This document shows positions 45,754-55,480 of a stretch of DNA of 64,000 bases, piece after piece. The notes below the pieces were generated by a model, which was given only the letters and a program-made list of their open reading frames with translations, was not told the origin of the DNA and made no database searches. Within the stretch, counting starts at the first letter, position 1. Each line of letters begins with the position of its first letter. The DNA is from Candidatus Kurthia intestinigallinarum (GTDB taxonomy: Bacteria > Bacillota > Bacilli > Bacillales_A > Planococcaceae): positions 51,858 through 115,857 of the forward strand of contig NZ_JTFC01000044.1 in the NCBI RefSeq assembly GCF_003991225.1. The letters are read 5' to 3'. The translations under genes were made by a program, and so were the position numbers.

Positions 45754-45894
45754 CTATTGTGAAAATTGGAAGCATATGTATGTCATGATGAGATTGCTTA
45801 CCAATACAACTGACAAGCCTACCATGAGTGCTACTGCTACTTTATCCCCGTATTCATTTCCCCTAGCTCTTATTTTATCTATATAAACCGTCAC
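45754..45894 (-). pseudogene. Short frame, small membrane protein or gene remnant
   Basis: An open stretch without a clear start reads (from a GTG at 45894) VTVYIDKIRARGNEYGDKVA and then a hydrophobic helix VALMVGLSVVLVSNLIMTYICF-like to the stop at 45754. AGG next to the GTG is too close to serve as a ribosome site. The frame is open for a few codons further upstream. It looks like the 3' end of a membrane protein gene or a small gene with a weak start. Confidence 0.35.
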
Positions 45895-45945
45895 ACCTAA
45901 TAAATCGCCGTTATATTAGGATTAAAATCTTATTATCTAATAAAA

Positions 45946-45981
45946 AAAGAAGCTAAGACAAATCTGTCTTAGCTTCCTTGA
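45946..45981 (-). terminator. Intrinsic terminator of the oligopeptide transporter operon
   Basis: GAAGCTAAGACA/TGTCTTAGCTTC, a 12-bp perfect stem with seven T on the minus strand. Confidence 0.9.
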
Positions 45982-45986
45982 AGGAG

Positions 45987-46901
45987 CTATTTTACATTAC
46001 GTGGATCAAGCGCATCACGCAGTGCATCACCGATATAGTTGATCGATAATACTGTGAGTAAAATGAAAATACCTGGTGGAATCCATAGCCATGGTTGGTC
46101 GGTCAAAATCGTAATCGATTGTGCACTCGACAACATATTCCCCCAGCTCGCATCGGGTGGCTGTACGCCAAGCCCTAAGAAACTTAATGCGGCTTCATCT
46201 AAAATAGCACCCGCCACACCTGACGTCGCATAAATTAAAATCGGTGCGATGGTATTTGGCAGGATGTGCTTAAATAATATACGTGGTGTGCTATAGCCAA
46301 GCGCCATGCCTGCTTTCACATAATCAGATTGTTTAATAGCGAGTACATTTCCTCGCACAAGACGCGCGATGCCTGGCCAGCCAAGAATCCCGAGTATAAG
46401 AATGATATTTGTCAGGCCAGGTCCTACGATACTTGCAACAACAAGGATAAACATAATATATGGGAATGACATGAAAATGTCGGTAATTCGCATAATAATG
46501 CCATCGATAATACCGCCAAAATAACCGGCGATTAAACCGAGTACAGCCCCAATCGCAGAAGAAATAACGACGGCACCGATACCGACAGATAGCGAGACAC
46601 GTGCTGCATAAAGAACGCGGCTTAAAATATCTCGGCCGATATCATCTGTACCGAGCCAGTGCGCCATTGAAGGCCCCTCACCGAAAGCATCGGTAATTTC
46701 ATTTGGATTATATGGTGCAAGAAGCGGTGCGAAGATGGCTGCTAATAAAATAATAGCTAAGTAAAAGAAGCCAATGACCGCAAGCTTATGCTTTTTAAAG
46801 CGTTTGAAAAACAAACCCTTCGATGGCATATCCTCTGACCATGTCACCGTGTGCGCTGCATCATATTTCTTTTTATTAAAGTAACGCTTAAAGAGACTCA
46901 C
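45987..46901 (-). CDS. oppC: Oligopeptide ABC transporter permease (OppC/DppC)
   Basis: 304 residues, six membrane helices with the N-terminal OppC_N segment (FKRFKKHKLAVIGFFYLAIILL, described). HWLGTDDIGRDILSRVLYAARVSL (described; about 83-106) is diagnostic of DppC/OppC; EAA loop at KAGMALGYSTPRILFKHILPN. Start is GTG 46901, sharing one base with the oppB stop. Last gene of the transporter. Confidence 0.93.
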   Translation of the reverse strand: MSLFKRYFNKKKYDAAHTVTWSEDMPSKGLFFKRFKKHKLAVIGFFYLAIILLAAIFAPLLAPYNPNEITDAFGEGPSMAHWLGTDDIGRDILSRVLYAARVSLSVGIGAVVISSAIGAVLGLIAGYFGGIIDGIIMRITDIFMSFPYIMFILVVASIVGPGLTNIILILGILGWPGIARLVRGNVLAIKQSDYVKAGMALGYSTPRILFKHILPNTIAPILIYATSGVAGAILDEAALSFLGLGVQPPDASWGNMLSSAQSITILTDQPWLWIPPGIFILLTVLSINYIGDALRDALDPRNVK

Positions 46902-47872
46902 TATTTCGCACCCCCAACATAGCTTTTTCGAATACGTGGGTCAACGAAGGCATACACAATATCTGTTAAAATATTTGCTGCGATAACAACGAAGGCTGCA
47001 ACAAGGTTTAAGCCCATTAATGTTGAGTAATCACGATTCATAATGGATGAGAGTGTCAATTGACCAATACCTGGCCATGAGAAAATTTGCTCGATGACAA
47101 CCGCGCCACCGAATAAAATTGGAATTTCTAAACCGATGATTGTAACAATTGGAATTAGCGCATTACGTAGTGCATGGCGATTGACGACGAATACTTCTTT
47201 CAATCCTTTCGCGCGTGCTGTACGTAAATAATCTTGTCCTAAAATCTCGAGCATACTTGAACGAACATAGCGGATATTACGCCCTGCCACATTCGCTACT
47301 AAAACGATGATTGGTAAAATCATATGCATAAGTAATGTGCCAAATCCTCCATCAGCGCCAACTTCCTTCATACCACCTGATGGCAACCAATTCAGTTGAA
47401 CCGCAAAGACATAAACAAGAATTAAGCCTAAGAAGAAGTTCGGAATTGAAATCCCTAAAAATGACCCTGTGACGAAAATATAATCAAGTTTTGAATATTG
47501 TTTTGTGGCACTTAAAATCCCAAGTGGAATGGCAATTAATAAACCAAGTACAAGCGCGGTGCCCATTAAAATTAATGTCGGCCCCATGCGCTCTAAAATC
47601 ATCGATACAACTGGCTCAGATGTGTACATCGAATAACCAAGGTCGCCGTGCATCACGAGATTTTTCAACCAGTTCCAGTACTGCATATACACTGGGTCAT
47701 TCAAGCCAAGTTCAATAGCCTTGGCCTCACGCGCCGCATCGGGGAGCTTTGGACTGACAAGCATATCAATCGGATTCCCCGGTGCCATACGCATAATAAT
47801 AAAATTAATAATCGTTACCCCAAATAGGACAGGGACTGCGATGAGTAAACGACGTAAAATATAACCAAACAT
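46901..47872 (-). CDS. oppB: Oligopeptide ABC transporter permease (OppB/DppB)
   Basis: 323 residues, about six membrane helices. RRLLIAVPVLFGVTIINFIIMRMAPGNP (described; about 7-34) and EAA loop YLRTARAKGLKEVFVVNRHALRNALIP (described; near 215-240), with FSWPGIGQL, are typical of OppB. Forms the channel heterodimer with OppC. Coupled to oppC by a one-base overlap and 13 bases from the oppF stop. Confidence 0.94.
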   Translation of the reverse strand: MFGYILRRLLIAVPVLFGVTIINFIIMRMAPGNPIDMLVSPKLPDAAREAKAIELGLNDPVYMQYWNWLKNLVMHGDLGYSMYTSEPVVSMILERMGPTLILMGTALVLGLLIAIPLGILSATKQYSKLDYIFVTGSFLGISIPNFFLGLILVYVFAVQLNWLPSGGMKEVGADGGFGTLLMHMILPIIVLVANVAGRNIRYVRSSMLEILGQDYLRTARAKGLKEVFVVNRHALRNALIPIVTIIGLEIPILFGGAVVIEQIFSWPGIGQLTLSSIMNRDYSTLMGLNLVAAFVVIAANILTDIVYAFVDPRIRKSYVGGAK

Positions 47873-47885
47873 GCAAATTCCCCTC

Positions 47886-48713
47886 CTATGGTTTTGTTAA
47901 AATACTACGTTTTTTCGGATCTGGAATTGGATAGGCACCGAGTAATTTTTTCGTATATTCATGTTGAGGATTTTTAAAAATTTCTTCGGTTGTGCCCATT
48001 TCAACAATCTTGCCAGCAAACATGACCGCAATGCGATCAGAAATATATTTTACAGCGCCAAGACCATGCGCAATAAATAAATACGTTAGGCCAAGCTCAC
48101 GCTGTAATTTTTTAAAGAGGTTCATGATTTGAGCTTGAATCGATACATCGAGCGCAGATACCGGCTCGTCACAAATAATTAGTCGTGGACGAAGCGCTAG
48201 TGCTCGCGCAATACCAATACGCTGACGCTGACCACCTGAGAACTCATGTGGATAGCGCGATTTCGCCGAATCCGATAAACCAACAAGCGCTAGTAAACGA
48301 CTAACCTCTTGCTGAATTTCATGATGCGGCACAATTTTATGCACCGTCAGTGGCTCTGCTAATAAATCTCCAATCGTCAGACGCGGATTCAGTGAAGAAT
48401 ACGGGTCCTGAAAAACGATTTGGATTTGCTTGCTTAGGCTTACGCGGTCCGTACGGAAATTCATCGGCTTTCCGTCGAATAAAATCGTGCCATCTGTTAG
48501 TGGTTCTAGGCCGATAATCGTACGCCCTAGCGTCGATTTACCACAGCCTGATTCTCCAACTAATCCGAGTGTCTCCCCTTCATAAATCTCAAAGGATACA
48601 TCATCAACTGCTCGTACATAACTCTTTTGTAAATTCATAAAGCCCGTTTTCACCGGGTAATACGTTTTGACGTTTTTAACGGTTAATAATGGCGTCTTCG
48701 TTTGTTGGCTCAT
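47886..48713 (-). CDS. oppF: Oligopeptide ABC transporter ATPase (OppF/DppF)
   Basis: 275 residues. Walker A GESGCGKST (about 53-61), Q-loop VFQDPYSSLNPR, signature FSGGQRQRIGIARAL (about 157), Walker B LIICDEPVSALDVS, switch His FIAHGLGAVKY. OppF-type N-terminus (TVKNVKTYYPVKTGF). Overlaps oppD by ATGA. Confidence 0.94.
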   Translation of the reverse strand: MSQQTKTPLLTVKNVKTYYPVKTGFMNLQKSYVRAVDDVSFEIYEGETLGLVGESGCGKSTLGRTIIGLEPLTDGTILFDGKPMNFRTDRVSLSKQIQIVFQDPYSSLNPRLTIGDLLAEPLTVHKIVPHHEIQQEVSRLLALVGLSDSAKSRYPHEFSGGQRQRIGIARALALRPRLIICDEPVSALDVSIQAQIMNLFKKLQRELGLTYLFIAHGLGAVKYISDRIAVMFAGKIVEMGTTEEIFKNPQHEYTKKLLGAYPIPDPKKRSILTKP

Positions 48714-49699
48714 TGTAGATGTCCTCCTTGCTGAAGCTTACGCCATTCAAAGCAGCGTGTTAAATGCCCGTCACCGGTATCCATTAGCTCTGGTTTATTA
48801 CTGTGGCAATACTCCGTCGCAAGTGGACAACGATTCGCAAAACGGCAGCCAGGAAGCGCATTATAATTTGAGGGAATGGTTCCTGGAATGGCTTGTAATT
48901 CCTTGTCATCGAAATCCATCGATGGAATCGAGTTGAGTAGCCCTACTGTATACGGATGAAGCGGTTGTTCAAATAATGTATAGACATCAGTCGTTTCTAC
49001 GACTTGCCCGGCATACATGACAACGACGCGGTCAGCCATTTCAGCAACAACACCTAAGTCATGGGTAATGAGCATAACGGCTGTGTCATACTCTTTACAT
49101 AATGCATGTAGCAGGCGAATAATTTGTGCCTGCACGGTCACATCAAGTGCTGTTGTCGGTTCATCCGCAATTAAAAGCTTGGGCTTACAAACGAGCGCCA
49201 TCGCAATCATGACGCGCTGGCGCATCCCACCAGATAAAGCGAACGGGAATTGTTTAATCACGCGCTCTGCTTGAGGGATGCCTACCTTTGTAAGCATTTC
49301 AATTGCGAGTTTTTTTGCTTCTTTTTTATCGAGTGGCATATGCAGACGAATAGCCTCGACTAATTGATAGCCAATCGTCAGGACTGGGTTTAGTGCCGTC
49401 ATCGGCTCTTGGAAGATCATCGATACGTCATTACCACGCAGTTTCTGCATGTCTGCATCTGATAATTTTGCTAAATCAACGCCATTTAACCGTACTTCTC
49501 CTTCTGCAATATGCCCATTCTTCCCTAAGAGACGCATGATGGAAAGTGCCGTAACGCTTTTACCACTACCCGACTCGCCTACGATAGCGAGCGTTTCACC
49601 ATGCTTTACATCAAAGCTAACATCAGATGTACTGGTAACTTTCCCATGCTCTGTATCAAAAGCCGTCGTTACATGCTTTACACTTAGTAAACTTTCCAT
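48710..49699 (-). CDS. oppD: Oligopeptide ABC transporter ATPase (OppD/DppD)
   Basis: About 329 residues from ATG 49699 (MESLLSVKHV), with AGGCGG 7 bases upstream; ATG 49705 is too near that site. Walker A GESGSGKSV, Q-loop IFQEPMTALNPV, signature LSGGMRQRVMIAMAL, Walker B LLIADEPTTALDVT, switch His LITHDLGVVAE. The C-terminal oligopeptide region with cysteines (PGCRFANRCPLATEYC) fits the iron-sulphur-type cluster motif seen in Opp/Dpp ATPases. Confidence 0.94.
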   Translation of the reverse strand: MESLLSVKHVTTAFDTEHGKVTSTSDVSFDVKHGETLAIVGESGSGKSVTALSIMRLLGKNGHIAEGEVRLNGVDLAKLSDADMQKLRGNDVSMIFQEPMTALNPVLTIGYQLVEAIRLHMPLDKKEAKKLAIEMLTKVGIPQAERVIKQFPFALSGGMRQRVMIAMALVCKPKLLIADEPTTALDVTVQAQIIRLLHALCKEYDTAVMLITHDLGVVAEMADRVVVMYAGQVVETTDVYTLFEQPLHPYTVGLLNSIPSMDFDDKELQAIPGTIPSNYNALPGCRFANRCPLATEYCHSNKPELMDTGDGHLTRCFEWRKLQQGGHLQ

Positions 49700-49719
49700 T
49701 TTCATACCGCCTATCTTAA

Positions 49720-51333
49720 TTATTTAACTGTCCATTCGTTTACGTTAATGAACATACCAAAGTCGCTAGGAGTTGCGCCTTGAATGCGTTTATTCACTGC
49801 ACCTAAAGCTTTCGTTGCGTAAATTGATGGCATTGGTACTTCTTGTTGTGTAATTTCTTGTAGCTCGCTATAAAGTTTTTCGATTTTCGCTTCGTCTACT
49901 TCTGTTGATAATGCTGCTAAAATTTCATTTACACGTTTGTTGTCATAGCCATTTGGATTGCCTTCACCGATAAAGTACGCAATGTCTGGTAATGGGTTCA
50001 CTGGTGTAATTGATACCGTTAATACTGCTAAGTCATAATCTTTTTTCACAATATCATCTAGTAATGTGCTTAAATCTGTCATTTGGATTTGTGTTTCAAT
50101 ACCAGCTGAACGTAAGTTTTCAGCCATGATATTCGCTGCCTTTTCTAGCGTTGCATCACCTGACAGTACCGCTAATTTTAATTTCTTCGTTTTATCCCAT
50201 TTTGATTCTTCTACTAATGATTTTGCTTTCGCTGCATCATATGCAACTGGTTTAATATTTTCATCTAAATACGGACTCATGCTTGTGAAGAAACCATCTG
50301 TCACTTCGCCAGCACCTTTTAGTAAACTATCAACGATTTGTTGACGATTCATCGCATAAGAAATTGCTTGGCGTGTTTTTTCGTCGCTCACAACATCTTC
50401 ATTGATATACATGAATTGCGTCGCAAGTGGTTGACCGTAGTTTGTTGTTAATGTATCTAGACCTTTTACTGTTTCGAAATCGGATACTGGTACAACACCC
50501 GCAGATGGAATGTTCATATCGATTTCGCCGCTTTTAAGTTGTGCTGCGATTTGGTTACCTTGTAATACTTTAAAATTTAGTTGCTCTAATTTAGAAGCGC
50601 CTTTGAAGTAATCTTTGTTTGGTACCATTTCTACATAGTGATCTGTATCAATTTTTGATAATTTGAATGGACCTGATGTGACTGTTGGATTTTTCATGAA
50701 ATCGCTTTTGTTAATTTCTGCAACATCGATTTTTTCAAGCTCTGATTTTGGAAGTGTTAATAGGTAGCGACCTACTGTATCTTCAAAAATTGTTAAGGTT
50801 GTTGGTTTTTTCGTTGTGACTTCAACTGTTTTATCATCGACTTTTTTCACGCCTTTGATAGATTCTTTTCCTTTAGGAAGGAAACCAGCGTCATCTAAGC
50901 CATCCACAATCGCAAACATGTATGCGTAGTTTGATGCAACAGTTGGGTTCGCCATCAATTCCATTGTGAACACAACATCGTCGGCTGTAATGTCTTTGCC
51001 GTTTGTCCATTTTGCCTCTTTATTTAAGTTGATTGTAAATGTTTTATTGTCTTTTGTTTCGATTGAATCTGCTAGCATTGGTTGGTATTTTAAATCTGAA
51101 TCTAAATCAACTAATGGTAGGAATAATAAATTGGAAACATACGTTGATACTAAGCCCACCGGTTGTAGTGGATTAATATTACTTGGTGCATACGTTACTC
51201 CGACATTAATTACGTTTTTATCACTGCTTTGACCTTGCTCTTGTTTATCGTCTTTACCGCCACAGGCAGCTAAAACGAAGACGATTGTCATCACCGTCAT
51301 CATTAGCCATACTTTTTTAAACATATCTTTCAC
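49720..51333 (-). CDS. oppA: Oligopeptide-binding lipoprotein (OppA/DppA)
   Basis: 537-residue cluster C (SBP family 5) receptor. Signal peptide with lipobox VLAAC (Cys about 24), then GVTYAPSNINPLQP and the SBP5 segment SIETKDNKTFTINLNKEAKWTNGKDITADDVVFTMELM (described; about 88-125). The large size is right for peptide binding. First gene of the transporter proper. Upstream are a peptidase and a DUF1684 gene on the same strand with a 180-base gap where I see no clear terminator. Confidence 0.92.
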   Translation of the reverse strand: MKDMFKKVWLMMTVMTIVFVLAACGGKDDKQEQGQSSDKNVINVGVTYAPSNINPLQPVGLVSTYVSNLLFLPLVDLDSDLKYQPMLADSIETKDNKTFTINLNKEAKWTNGKDITADDVVFTMELMANPTVASNYAYMFAIVDGLDDAGFLPKGKESIKGVKKVDDKTVEVTTKKPTTLTIFEDTVGRYLLTLPKSELEKIDVAEINKSDFMKNPTVTSGPFKLSKIDTDHYVEMVPNKDYFKGASKLEQLNFKVLQGNQIAAQLKSGEIDMNIPSAGVVPVSDFETVKGLDTLTTNYGQPLATQFMYINEDVVSDEKTRQAISYAMNRQQIVDSLLKGAGEVTDGFFTSMSPYLDENIKPVAYDAAKAKSLVEESKWDKTKKLKLAVLSGDATLEKAANIMAENLRSAGIETQIQMTDLSTLLDDIVKKDYDLAVLTVSITPVNPLPDIAYFIGEGNPNGYDNKRVNEILAALSTEVDEAKIEKLYSELQEITQQEVPMPSIYATKALGAVNKRIQGATPSDFGMFINVNEWTVK

Positions 51334-51513
51334 TCCTTTTTGATTGTCTCAAAGCGAAAAAGTGGTATTACATTTCTATTAGTAAAAGGATTTGATAATA
51401 CTTCCTTTAGGCTTCAATTCATACTAACCTACTATACATTATTCGATTTAAAAAATTAACTTAATTATCTCGAATTTTTTGCAATTATTTTTGCGCTGTC
51501 ACATCTTTTGCTT

Positions 51514-52278
51514 TCATTTCCAAATGACGTTTTTTTCACCCGCTGTCATCGCCATTTTCAAACGATTTGAAAATGGGGGCATTGGGCAATTGAAATGCGG
51601 TGAAAATGCACATGGTGGTAAAAATGAATAGTTGAAATCAAGCGTCACGCGACCATTTGCGTCCGGCTTAATTAAAAGCATGCGCCCTGTACCATACGTT
51701 TCGCTGCCACTTGTCATATCGCGAAAGACGATAATGGAGTAAGCGCCTACTGCGAATGGACGTAAGCGATACGTCTGTCCTTCAATCTCTACAACGATTT
51801 CACCGATTGACTCATGCTGACGTGTGCCGGCTGAATCACTCGTATGACTGAATGAAAAAGTTTGCTGCTCATCACGCTCAAGCTGTCCTTCAAATACAGC
51901 ATTTTCGTTATAGGCATACGTATCAATCGCTACATAATTTTGGCGTGCCGCACATGTCATATCCCAAATGGCTAATAAATGATTCGACTCTGGCTGACTT
52001 GTGGCCATCATCGTACGACCGTCTGCAGCCTCCACAATCGTTTCATCTGCAATGATTTTATATACACCGTCTACTAGCTCTCCATTTATCTTCAGACCAT
52101 CCGCCGCTGTCGCCGTTAACGTCAAGCCAGGATTCTCAGAAGTTGGCGCCCATGTACCCGCTACTTCAGCAACAGACATAGCTTCTTTAATGTCATGCAT
52201 CGCAATCAATGAGACGTCACCTTGCGCGGCAAGTATATCTGCTTGTCGCGATGCCTTCCATTTTTCAAATGCTGTCAT
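51514..52278 (-). CDS. DUF1684 protein
   Basis: 254 residues, soluble. The C-terminal DUF1684 signature is clear: VTLDFNYSFLPPCAFSPHFNCPMPPFSNRLKMAMTAGEKN (described; about 212-250, conserved P-C-A-F and C-P-x-P-P-x-N-R). FRDMTSGSETYGTGRMLLI precedes it. The function of the family is unknown. Translationally coupled to the proline-iminopeptidase-like gene (stop and start overlap). Confidence 0.83.
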   Translation of the reverse strand: MTAFEKWKASRQADILAAQGDVSLIAMHDIKEAMSVAEVAGTWAPTSENPGLTLTATAADGLKINGELVDGVYKIIADETIVEAADGRTMMATSQPESNHLLAIWDMTCAARQNYVAIDTYAYNENAVFEGQLERDEQQTFSFSHTSDSAGTRQHESIGEIVVEIEGQTYRLRPFAVGAYSIIVFRDMTSGSETYGTGRMLLIKPDANGRVTLDFNYSFLPPCAFSPHFNCPMPPFSNRLKMAMTAGEKNVIWK

Positions 52279-53141
52279 TATTTTGTACCTGCTAATAAGA
52301 AAGTACGTACTGTGTGCAGAAAATCTGCATGCTCTTCGATAAATGGTTGGTGACCTGATTTTTCAAAGATAACAAGCTCAGAACCTTTAATTAAACGATG
52401 CATTTCTTCAGCCTGTGTCACGGGTGTAATCCAGTCATGGCGACCGACTGTAATTAATGTAGGAATGTCTAGCTCAGCAATCGCCGCGCGCACATCATAC
52501 TTCGGCATTAAATGTTTGAATGTATAATTACATACATCTAGTGAACCGATTGGACGTGCCCCGGTGTCATTGCCGATTTCTTCTTTAAATTCGTACCAGT
52601 ATAGGTCCCAGCACACGCTCCACCATTCTTCTAAATGTTCATCATCACGAATATTTCCTTCAAATAATTCAGGGATTTTCGCATATTGCTCTGGTGTTGC
52701 GGTATTTTTCGCAAAAGCTAATGCCTCTTTGTAAAACTCATAGCTTGGTGCTGTATCGATTAATAGTAACTTCTCAACTGAATCTGGATAACGCGTCGCA
52801 TATTCCTGTGCAATCATACCGCCAAATGAGTGGCCGAGCACACTAATTTTTTCTAAGCCTAAATAGTTACGCAATGCCTCAATATCAGCGGCTAATTGAT
52901 CGTATGTGCAAGTCGCTGGGTCAACACGCTCTGATTGACCATTTGAGCGTTGGTCTAAATAAACAATTTGATAGTCTTCTGCTAAAGGTGTTAACCATGG
53001 CTTAAAATCTGAATGGTCACTACCTGGTCCACCGTGGACGGCAAATAGCACCGGTTTTTTAATCATGCGCGGGCCAACGGGGATATAGCCTGAGCCTTCA
53101 ACATCAAAATATATCTTCGTGCCATTAATTGCTGCGAACAT
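52278..53141 (-). CDS. pip: Alpha/beta hydrolase, proline iminopeptidase-like
   Basis: 287 residues. FAVHGGPGSDHSDF (oxyanion region, about 33), LDQRSNGQSE in place of the usual DQRGxGxS, nucleophile GHSFGGMIAQ (Ser about 105), acid after VGRHDWITPV and His in KSGHQPFIEEH. The HGGPG motif is typical of S33 peptidases that remove N-terminal proline. Upstream of an oligopeptide transporter, which supports peptide use. Exact substrate unproven. Confidence 0.83.
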   Translation of the reverse strand: MFAAINGTKIYFDVEGSGYIPVGPRMIKKPVLFAVHGGPGSDHSDFKPWLTPLAEDYQIVYLDQRSNGQSERVDPATCTYDQLAADIEALRNYLGLEKISVLGHSFGGMIAQEYATRYPDSVEKLLLIDTAPSYEFYKEALAFAKNTATPEQYAKIPELFEGNIRDDEHLEEWWSVCWDLYWYEFKEEIGNDTGARPIGSLDVCNYTFKHLMPKYDVRAAIAELDIPTLITVGRHDWITPVTQAEEMHRLIKGSELVIFEKSGHQPFIEEHADFLHTVRTFLLAGTK

Positions 53142-53284
53142 AAAATTACCTCCATTTATTAAAAATGAGCTTTTGCTCTAACCTTTATCATACAACGTGG
53201 AGCTTTAGACAGAAACAGTGTTTTACTAATATTAAAAAATTTTATTTTCCATATACATTTGATGGGAAATTAACAAAAATATAG

Positions 53285-53316
53285 AAAAAGCCCCTCGTCC
53301 AAAAACGAGGGGCTTA
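53285..53316 (-). terminator. Intrinsic terminator of mqo
   Basis: AAGCCCCTCGT/ACGAGGGGCTT stem with five T on the minus strand. Confidence 0.9.
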
Positions 53317-53326
53317 ATCCACTTAA

Positions 53327-54808
53327 TTAGTCATGTAATTTAAGTGATTTGTTTGAAGCTGCGTGTAATTCTTTGAATAATTCTGGATTGTCGATTAGTT
53401 TTTGACCGTATGAAGGAATCATTTCTTTGATTTTTGGTTCCCATTCTGGCATTTGTTCTGGGAAACATTTGCTCATAACGTCAAGCATAACTTTAACAGC
53501 TGTAGAAGCACCTGGAGATGCACCTAGTAATGCTGCAACTGAACCGCCTGCGCCAGTGATTACTTCTGTACCGAATTGAAGCGTACCTTTACCGCCTTTT
53601 TCAGTATCTTTAATTACTTGTACACGTTGACCTGCAACTACGATTTCCCATTCAGAATCTTTTGCTTCTGGAACGAATTTACGTAATTCATCTACGCGTT
53701 GTTCTTTGTTTAACATAACTTGTTGTACTAAATATTTAGTTAAGCCCATTTCTTTCGCGCCACAAGCAAGTAAAGTTAAGATATTATTTGGTTTAACTGA
53801 GTTAATTAAATCCATGTTAGAACCTGTTTTTAAGAACTTAGGTGAGAATCCACCGAAAGGTCCGAATAGTAACGATTTTTTACCGTCGATGTAACGAGTA
53901 TCTAAGTGAGGTACTGACATTGGAGGAGCACCTACTTCAGCTGTGCTGTAAACTTTACCATGATGTTGATCGATAACTTCTTGGTTGTTACATACTAACC
54001 AAAGACCACTTACTGGGAAACCACCAACATGTTTGCTTTCAGGAATACCTGTTTTTTGTAATAGGTGTAAGCTACCGCCACCAGCGCCTAAGAATACGAA
54101 TTTAGATGTTACATATTCTAGTTTACCATCTGCAGTTTTTACTTTAACTTCCCAAAGACCATCAGCATTTTGCTTAACGTCTTGAACTGTAGCGTTATAA
54201 GTTGCTTCAACGCCTGGTTGTTTTTCGAAGCTATCCATTAAAATACGAGTTAATGAACCGAAGTTTACGTCAGTACCTGATTCGATGCGAGTTGCAGCGA
54301 TTGGGCTTTGGCTAGTACGGCCATTCATAATTAATGGGAACCATTCTTTTAATGTTTCTGGGTCTTCAGAGAACTCCATACCTTCAAATAGGTGGTTGTC
54401 TTTAAGAGCAGCGAAACGTTTTTTCAAGAATTCAACTTTATCAGCGCCTTGTACCATACTGATGTGTGGGATTGGCATGATGAATTCTGTTGGGTCAGCA
54501 ATACGACCTTGATCTACTAAATAAGACCAGAATTGACGAGAAAGTTGGAATTGTTCGTTTACATTGATTGCTTTTGTTGTATCAATTACACCGTCTTTTT
54601 CAGGAGTGTAGTTAAGTTCACATAAAGCTGAGTGACCTGTACCCGCGTTGTTCCATTCGTTTGAGCTTTCAAGACCTGGTTTGTCTAACTTTTCAAATAC
54701 TTTGATTTTCCAATCAGGTGCTAATTCTTTAAGAAGAGTACCTAATGTCGCACTCATGATACCAGCACCAACTAAGATAACGTCTGTTGTAGTTTGTTTG
54801 TTACTCAT
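53327..54808 (-). CDS. mqo: Malate:quinone oxidoreductase
   Basis: 493-residue peripheral-membrane FAD enzyme; oxidises malate to oxaloacetate and reduces quinone, replacing or supplementing malate dehydrogenase. FAD motif [21 protein letters not shown] (described; about 9-29), [24 protein letters not shown] (described; family hallmark), [13 protein letters not shown] and C-terminal [10 protein letters not shown]. Length is standard. AGGAAGG ribosome site upstream. It stands alone behind a structured leader. Confidence 0.95.
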   Translation of the reverse strand: MSNKQTTTDVILVGAGIMSATLGTLLKELAPDWKIKVFEKLDKPGLESSNEWNNAGTGHSALCELNYTPEKDGVIDTTKAINVNEQFQLSRQFWSYLVDQGRIADPTEFIMPIPHISMVQGADKVEFLKKRFAALKDNHLFEGMEFSEDPETLKEWFPLIMNGRTSQSPIAATRIESGTDVNFGSLTRILMDSFEKQPGVEATYNATVQDVKQNADGLWEVKVKTADGKLEYVTSKFVFLGAGGGSLHLLQKTGIPESKHVGGFPVSGLWLVCNNQEVIDQHHGKVYSTAEVGAPPMSVPHLDTRYIDGKKSLLFGPFGGFSPKFLKTGSNMDLINSVKPNNILTLLACGAKEMGLTKYLVQQVMLNKEQRVDELRKFVPEAKDSEWEIVVAGQRVQVIKDTEKGGKGTLQFGTEVITGAGGSVAALLGASPGASTAVKVMLDVMSKCFPEQMPEWEPKIKEMIPSYGQKLIDNPELFKELHAASNKSLKLHD

Positions 54809-54833
54809 GTTTACCTTCCTTATACCATAAGAT

Positions 54834-54916
54834 TTGCAGAAAGGATGTTGGCGAGCTATCCATGTTACCGCAACAAGCTAGCCAAAGCGCGACTCAGTCA
54901 CACACCATTTCTGTAT
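54834..54916 (-). promoter_or_regulatory. Compact structured leader upstream of mqo (candidate riboswitch-like element)
   Basis: About 80 nt folding as a three-way junction. P1: CAGAAA/TTTCTG (54837-54842 with 54908-54913). P2: GUGUGAC-UGA-GUCGCGC on the minus strand (54897-54903 with 54887-54893; two G-U pairs that would be A-C on the plus strand). P3: TTGGC plus AGCT with AGCT plus GCCAA (54848-54857 with 54876-54885), capped by TGTT/AACA. It ends 26 bases before the mqo start. A TATGAT -10-like box lies upstream near 54941-54946. No match to riboswitch classes I can recall. Confidence 0.5.
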
Positions 54917-55237
54917 CAATAATTTACCTTACTACAGTGTATCATAATTATTTATTGATTAAAATAAATTGTACGATACCCGGTTTATACACTATTTAAT
55001 CTAGCAAAAAGTGAGAAATTCGTGCATTTTTCGTACTTTCTAAAAACAGTTAATCATTTAATACGTACGATTTCTACCTATTAAATGACCAAATCCCCTA
55101 ATCTATTACGTAAAGAGATGACAATCTATCCAACACTTTATTTAACTAGAACGTTAAAATTAAAGCGCTTTCTATCTATTATAGCTTAAGTCGATGTTGA
55201 AGTGGCACAAAAAGCTTAGTGTTTGCTTACCGTACAT

Positions 55238-55480
55238 TTGAACTACCCCCACTTAGCCGTTCTTTGAATGCGCTTGAAGTGGGGGATTCCTACGAACAGT
55301 GCTTGCTTGTTCCGACAGCTCGAACAGTGGCTTCACTTCTTGAGTAGGCGAGCCCCGTAGTTCCTACGGTTGTTGGGTTAACAGCGTGAGCCCTTCGGCT
55401 AAAATATTCCGACTTGCGTTGAGGTCTCGGTCGAGTACTGTGCCGCAAGATGGGCAAACCCACTTGCGAATGTCGAGGGA
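55238..55480 (-). ncRNA. Predicted omega/reRNA scaffold of TnpB
   Basis: In characterised TnpB elements the guide RNA covers the 3' end of tnpB and the right end, with the guide taken from the flank. Here the right-end hairpin 55246-55285 would be its last stem and the following 20 nt (ATGTACGGTAAGCAAACACT, plus coordinates 55237-55218) the guide. The 5' limit is a guess. Confidence 0.5.

Noticed and set aside
45671..45886. Plus-strand 71-codon frame
   Set aside because: No ribosome site, unlikely composition; the opposite strand has the more protein-like short frame.
54834..54916. mqo leader as an S-box or T-box riboswitch
   Set aside because: The conserved cores of these classes (for example GCAACC of the S-box, the UGGUACCGCG-type T-box sequence, and a downstream terminator) are not present.
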